Below are positions 24,859 to 28,255 of a stretch of DNA of 28,255 bases, in pieces; the stretch's first letter is position 1; each line of letters begins with the position of its first letter. Made by a program: the position numbers and the translations under genes. Origin of the DNA: Spirochaetota bacterium. GTDB taxonomy: Bacteria; Spirochaetota; UBA4802; JAFGJZ01. The notes below the pieces were generated by a model, which saw nothing but the letters and a program-made list of their open reading frames with translations, had not been told where the DNA came from and made no database searches. Location of the stretch: positions 1 through 28,255 of the forward strand of contig JAEWVM010000133.1 of NCBI GenBank assembly GCA_023396615.1. The letters are read 5' to 3'.

Positions 24859-25491
24859 ATGGAAATATTCTGCTTCGAAAACGGTCCTTTTTCAGTAAAT
24901 ACTTATCTGATAGAAAACGGCAATTCTTCAATCATAATTGACCCGGGGCATGACTGCTCCGAAATCAGAAGTCATATTGATAAGAATAAACTTTCAGTAG
25001 CGGCGATTCTATTGACTCACGCACATATTGATCATGTTGCCGGTGCAAATGACATCAGAGACGCATACGGCAATCCCGACATATATATGGGAAAGGAAGA
25101 TACCGATCTTCTGGCTAATCTTGCATTTCAGGCAAGAATGTTTGCCCTTCCTTCTCCAAAACCGGTCGAGATAAACAAAGTGATTCGTCATAAAGAAGAT
25201 ATTGAATTAGCCGGTTTAAAAATTGAACCTCTTCATACACCCGGCCATTCACAGGGTTCATTTTCATTTGTCATCGAATCTTCAATTTTTTCCGGAGATG
25301 TTCTTTTTCTTCAAAGCATTGGAAGAACAGATCTGTTCGGAGGAAATCTGTCTGTTTTGCTGAAATCAATAAATGAAGTTCTTTTAACACTTCCGGAAAA
25401 TTACACAGTCTATCCCGGGCACGGAGAAAAAACATCAATCGGCTACGAAAGGGATAACAATCCTTATATTAAGAATAAAAATTATCGGTAA
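24859..25491 (+). CDS. Metallo-beta-lactamase-fold hydrolase, glyoxalase II-like
   Basis: A 210-residue binuclear metal hydrolase of the short YcbL/GloB-like type. The signature THAHIDH gives His54, His56, Asp58 and His59; further ligands lie in HTPGHSQGS, SGDVLF (bridging Asp) and YPGHGEKTS. The length and the 'NTYLIE...IIDPGHD' opening fit the type I glyoxalase II-like group, which hydrolyses thioesters such as S-lactoylglutathione or other small metabolites. The C-terminal glutathione-binding domain of true GloB is missing, so the substrate is open. It starts five bases after the unknown gene and is followed 42 bases later by the methyltransferase. Confidence 0.9.
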   Translation: MEIFCFENGPFSVNTYLIENGNSSIIIDPGHDCSEIRSHIDKNKLSVAAILLTHAHIDHVAGANDIRDAYGNPDIYMGKEDTDLLANLAFQARMFALPSPKPVEINKVIRHKEDIELAGLKIEPLHTPGHSQGSFSFVIESSIFSGDVLFLQSIGRTDLFGGNLSVLLKSINEVLLTLPENYTVYPGHGEKTSIGYERDNNPYIKNKNYR

Positions 25492-25494
25492 CTC

Positions 25495-25524
25495 TTCATC
25501 AGATATCAGCAAATAACTGATGAA
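25495..25524 (+). repeat. Intercistronic hairpin before the methyltransferase gene
   Basis: TTCATCAG (25495-25502) pairs exactly with CTGATGAA (25517-25524) around a 14-base loop, between the hydrolase stop and the methyltransferase ATG at 25534. No T tract follows, so it is not a simple terminator; it ends nine bases before the start and could limit ribosome access or stop mRNA decay. Confidence 0.4.
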
Positions 25525-25533
25525 AAAGCAAGT

Positions 25534-26271
25534 ATGAGCATCAAAAAAGAAAAATACACTGATTTTGCCGAACATTACGACTATGTCTTAAAAGACATAG
25601 ACTATGAAGAATGGTTCCATTATCTTAAAGAACTAATGCTTACATATAACCCGCAAGCGGAAAGTATTCTTGAAATAGGATGCGGAACAGGAAAATTCGG
25701 GGCAAAATTTTCTTCAGAAGGTTATAATATAATCGGAGTTGATTATTCTCTCGAAATGCTTCTTTCCGCAAGAAAACGGGCGAGAAAAAACTTCAAACTC
25801 ATCTGCGCAGATGCTTCTAATTTTTCATTTAAGAAAAAATTTGACTTCATTTTCTGCGTACATGATACATTAAACTATATTCTCGACATGAAAAATGTCG
25901 GACTTCTGCTGAAAAACGCAGCCGGATGCATGCATCAGAACAGCATTTTTATTTTCGATTCAACAACGGAGTATAATATAATCAGCAACTTCGACAAGCA
26001 AAGAAGTGATTACTATCATAAAGGATGTTATATCAAATGGGAAAACGCTTATGATAGAAAAAAACGCATAATTACATCAAAACTTCGATTTCTGGATGAC
26101 AATAAAGACACCACAGAAGAACATCTTCAGAGAATTCACAGCGAAAATGAAATAATATCAGCAATTGAAAGATCACCGCTTGAATTGATTACCATATTCG
26201 GAGACTATACCTTTGAACAACCAGTTGAAGAAACTGTTATGGTGAACTACATCTGCAGACTAAAGAAATAG
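25534..26271 (+). CDS. Class I SAM-dependent methyltransferase
   Basis: A 245-residue methyltransferase with a Rossmann-like fold. Motif I is ILEIGCGTGKFGAKF (about residues 44-58), the acidic residue at the end of strand 2 is in IIGVDYSLEML, and motif III-like FDFIFCVHDTLNYI follows, with CADASNF between them. The order and the 'YDYVLKDIDYEEWFHYL' opening fit the broad Methyltransf_25/11 group that acts on small molecules; the substrate cannot be inferred. The ribosome site is weak (AAGCAAG). It is last in the plus-strand run and converges on the glycosyltransferase gene with only 21 bases between, where no terminator is visible. Confidence 0.88.
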   Translation: MSIKKEKYTDFAEHYDYVLKDIDYEEWFHYLKELMLTYNPQAESILEIGCGTGKFGAKFSSEGYNIIGVDYSLEMLLSARKRARKNFKLICADASNFSFKKKFDFIFCVHDTLNYILDMKNVGLLLKNAAGCMHQNSIFIFDSTTEYNIISNFDKQRSDYYHKGCYIKWENAYDRKKRIITSKLRFLDDNKDTTEEHLQRIHSENEIISAIERSPLELITIFGDYTFEQPVEETVMVNYICRLKK

Positions 26272-26292
26272 AATAAATGAATCATAGATAAT

Positions 26293-27420
26293 TTATAATG
26301 CATCAAGCAGAAGAGTTACATTTTTCCTTAAATCATAATTTTGTAAAGCATAGTGCCGTGAAGCTTTGGATTTATTATCATAATCTTTTTGAGACTTAAT
26401 AAGTTTTTTCAATTTTTCGTTTAAAATTTCCAGACTGCCTTTGCAAAAATAACCGCCATTATGTTTTTCCAAAAAGTCATCATTGTCAAAATAGAGTGAA
26501 ATGATCGGCAGTCCCAACGAAGAAGCCTCTAGTACTGTCATTGGCCAGTCCCCTTCCATATCTGAAGTAATGCATAATGTTTTTGACATTGAAAGAAATT
26601 TTTTTATTTGCGAATTCGGAGCTGTTTCAAAAAAATCAAGATTTGAAACTGTAAGGGATTGTTCTTTAATGCTCTCGAAAAATTTAAGCTCGCTTCCAAT
26701 TTTTGAACAAACCATGAGAAATTTCATGTTTGGATTACTTTTGGCAATTGATATAAAATTATTCGGGTTTTTCCATTTTTCGCATCGGCCAATCCATGAA
26801 GCATCATATACTTTATTTTTTCTGGAATAATCGGTTTTATCTACTTTAATTCCTTTTTTAACAATAAACACTTTTTCTAAATATTTTGGAGGGATATTCA
26901 TTCTCTGAACATCGCTTTGGCATATCAGGCGGTAAGAAGATTCAAGCATCAATCTAAAGAACCATGCTTTTCTGCGAGAATTCTGATAATATCCTTTTGT
27001 CTCAATGTCATGCGCGAACATAAAAACGAATTTGATTCCGAACATTTTAGAAAATAACGAAAAAAGAATGGATGAAAATGTCAAACCTCTCTGTAACACG
27101 AAATCCGGAGAATTCCGTTTTATAACCCGAAGGACGCCGAATATTTTAACTATAAAGAACGACTGTTTTTTATATGGTTCAATAAAAGGATAAGAAACAT
27201 GAAGCCTCTCTGATAATTCTGAAGAATTGGGGATAAGACATAAAAGGTCACATTTGAGAGAATGCATTTCTGAAGCAATCTGATGAAGTTGAACTGTAGC
27301 TCCGCCGAAAGAATCCGATGATTTCGTTAAAAAAAATCCAATCGAATCTTTTGGGAAAATTATTGCAATTTTCGGTTTTTTACCAGTCATTATCAAAAAC
27401 AATGCTCCAAATTGAATCAC
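26293..27420 (-). CDS. GT4-family glycosyltransferase
   Basis: A GT-B fold glycosyltransferase of up to 375 residues. The N-terminal domain begins with PKIAIIFPKD and the acceptor-side glycine motif SFGGATVQLHQIA; the C-terminal donor-binding domain has SWIGRCEKWKNPNNFISIAKS and the nucleotide-sugar motif SDMEGDWPMTVLEASSLGLPII. The two glutamates of this motif are eight residues apart rather than the usual seven, a small departure. The start is uncertain: GTG at 27420 follows GGAAG closely, while an ATG at 27390, just before KKPKIAIIFP, lies nearer the usual family start but has no ribosome site. With the broken GT2 gene and the flippase on the same strand it belongs to a surface-polysaccharide (O-antigen or capsule) cluster; donor and acceptor sugars are unknown. 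Confidence 0.87.
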   Translation of the reverse strand: MIQFGALFLIMTGKKPKIAIIFPKDSIGFFLTKSSDSFGGATVQLHQIASEMHSLKCDLLCLIPNSSELSERLHVSYPFIEPYKKQSFFIVKIFGVLRVIKRNSPDFVLQRGLTFSSILFSLFSKMFGIKFVFMFAHDIETKGYYQNSRRKAWFFRLMLESSYRLICQSDVQRMNIPPKYLEKVFIVKKGIKVDKTDYSRKNKVYDASWIGRCEKWKNPNNFISIAKSNPNMKFLMVCSKIGSELKFFESIKEQSLTVSNLDFFETAPNSQIKKFLSMSKTLCITSDMEGDWPMTVLEASSLGLPIISLYFDNDDFLEKHNGGYFCKGSLEILNEKLKKLIKSQKDYDNKSKASRHYALQNYDLRKNVTLLLDAL

Positions 27421-27468
27421 TCTGCTTCCATTTTAATTCTAAAAACGGCAACAGACACGTCAAGACAT

Positions 27469-27885
27469 TTAAGAAGAAATCTTCCTTAACGAAATAGAAA
27501 TAGGAAGCAATTTAACAAAAAAACAGCACAAAATACTTTTAAATTGTAAACGGGACTTTTTCCTGCTGATGTTTCCAAAACTTAATTCCGATGATTTATC
27601 CTCTTTATGATAAATTACAGCTTTCGGACAATAATGAGCTTTTAGATTAAATTTCGTTAAAACAACAGCCAATATGTTTTCTTCATAATATAAAAATGTT
27701 CTCGGATAAAAGCCGTTATAATATTTAAAAAATTCAGGATAGAACTATTCTATGCCTAACAACCCCTATATCTTTTCTGCAATAACGAAGCAGTTCAGAA
27801 TTTAAGAGCCTTTTACGCACTCGGCAGTGTCCCAGCAGTTAAGAGAGTTTAGAATTACAATGCCGATAGAATCTTCATTCTTCAT
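27469..27885 (-). pseudogene. Decayed GT2 (rhamnosyltransferase-like) glycosyltransferase
   Basis: Start and end of a GT2 glycosyltransferase remain, but not the middle. ATG at 27883-27885 opens SIGIVILNSLNCWDTAECV, a GT2 N-terminus (first strand and 'ECV' helix), then hits TAA at 27802-27804. Further in-frame stops lie at 27766-27768 and 27745-27747. From 27744 the same frame runs to 27469 and encodes NGFYPRTFLYYEENIL and CPKAVIYHKEDKSS, the typical GT2 C-terminal 'FLYxEE...Y.P.A.VYH' region. Another frame between them (LLNSELLRYCRKDIGVV) may be a third remnant. The locus is 417 bp against about 850-950 for a whole gene, so much of the catalytic domain, including the DxD motif, is gone. The ATG overlaps the flippase stop (ATGA), so the original operon order is kept. 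Confidence 0.75.
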
Positions 27886-28255
27886 TTTTGTAATCTCATC
27901 TTTAATTGTTTTAAAAGAATAAACCGCAGGTTGGCAATTCCTGATTCGTATAATCCCCAAAAAGATAAGCCGAGATCACGCAATACCCACTTGTGCCATC
28001 TCCAGTAATTATAACAGAGTTGAACAAGAATTTGAGATAGAACTATAGACCACAAGTCCATTGAAAAGAATCTCATTAAAATATAACCGCTGGAAATTAT
28101 CGCAATTCCGGATATAATTGAAGCTCTCACAAAAGGGATCTTGTTTTCAGTTGATATTATTCCTATAAAATAAGTTGTGGACCACTCCAATATCATTATA
28201 ACAAGGAAAAAAAACAAAAGCCAACCGGAAGGGAGCATGGTCTTTGAGTTGATCA
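27882..28255 (-). CDS. Wzx-type polysaccharide flippase, C-terminal part
   Basis: The frame is open from the window edge to the TGA at 27882-27884, so the N-terminus lies outside; an ATG at 28238 is internal. The about 123 residues seen hold hydrophobic helices (GWLLFFFLVIMILEWS, FVRASIISGIAIISSGYIL, LWSIVLSQILVQLCYN) and end with a charged tail. The segment 'STENKIPFVRASIISG' followed by 'QLCYNYWRWHKWVL' resembles the last helices of oligosaccharide flippases of the MATE/MOP superfamily, which move lipid-linked repeat units across the inner membrane. Overlap with the GT2 start and the nearby GT4 gene support a polysaccharide cluster continuing beyond the right edge. The exact subfamily is uncertain because only the end is visible. 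Confidence 0.7.
   Translation of the reverse strand, partial: INSKTMLPSGWLLFFFLVIMILEWSTTYFIGIISTENKIPFVRASIISGIAIISSGYILMRFFSMDLWSIVLSQILVQLCYNYWRWHKWVLRDLGLSFWGLYESGIANLRFILLKQLKMRLQK

Noticed and set aside
1..28255. tRNA or rRNA genes, CRISPR arrays, insertion sequences, prophage or toxin-antitoxin genes
   Set aside because: I looked for cloverleaf-like sequence with CCA ends, regularly spaced repeats, transposase motifs and terminal repeats in the spacers and found none.

Overview
The window is 28.3 kb of AT-rich, densely packed bacterial chromosome. The makeup is Gram-negative and anaerobe-like: an outer-membrane-type protein, an OmpA-type peptidoglycan-binding domain, several signal peptides, a glycyl-radical fragment of anaerobic ribonucleotide reductase, a ferredoxin-rich membrane protein and a YqhD-type alcohol dehydrogenase. 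I cannot name the phylum; an uncultivated or candidate-phylum relative of spirochaetes or the FCB group would fit. No rRNA, tRNA, CRISPR, IS element or phage gene was seen.

Layout. 1-1509: 3' end of a probable beta-barrel surface protein, overlapping tail-to-tail a 55-residue protein that is essentially only the glycyl-radical loop of NrdD. 1826-2932: LDH2-type dehydrogenase. 3181-4378: MarR regulator and a membrane-protein gene with a one-base frameshift in its A-rich start; both have the same promoter/operator element. 4506-9911 (minus): HEAT-repeat exported protein, U32 protein and P2-type cation ATPase. 10055-13431 (plus): CBS-regulated family II pyrophosphatase and a HAMP-SpoIIE phosphatase. 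13436-18550 (minus): a PQQ-propeller/OmpA fusion, then three oxidoreductases (Gfo/Idh/MocA, iron alcohol dehydrogenase, extended SDR), the SDR preceded by a tandem palindrome. 18666-23600 (minus): a run of MarR regulator, NapH-like polyferredoxin, rRNA pseudouridine synthase and a roughly 1000-residue exported ankyrin/TPR protein. A 39-bp inverted repeat covers the MarR promoter. 23735-26271 (plus): unknown helical protein, metallo-beta-lactamase-fold hydrolase, methyltransferase. 26293-28255 (minus): edge of a surface-polysaccharide cluster with a GT4 glycosyltransferase, a decayed GT2 gene and the end of a Wzx-type flippase.

Most of this is ordinary housekeeping and envelope biology. The least ordinary items are the stand-alone NrdD glycyl-radical protein with its own promoter, the two MarR control circuits legible in the DNA, the pump whose SERCA site-I glutamate position holds lysine, and the PQQ-OmpA and ankyrin-TPR exported architectures. 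I do not see a clearly new multi-gene system.
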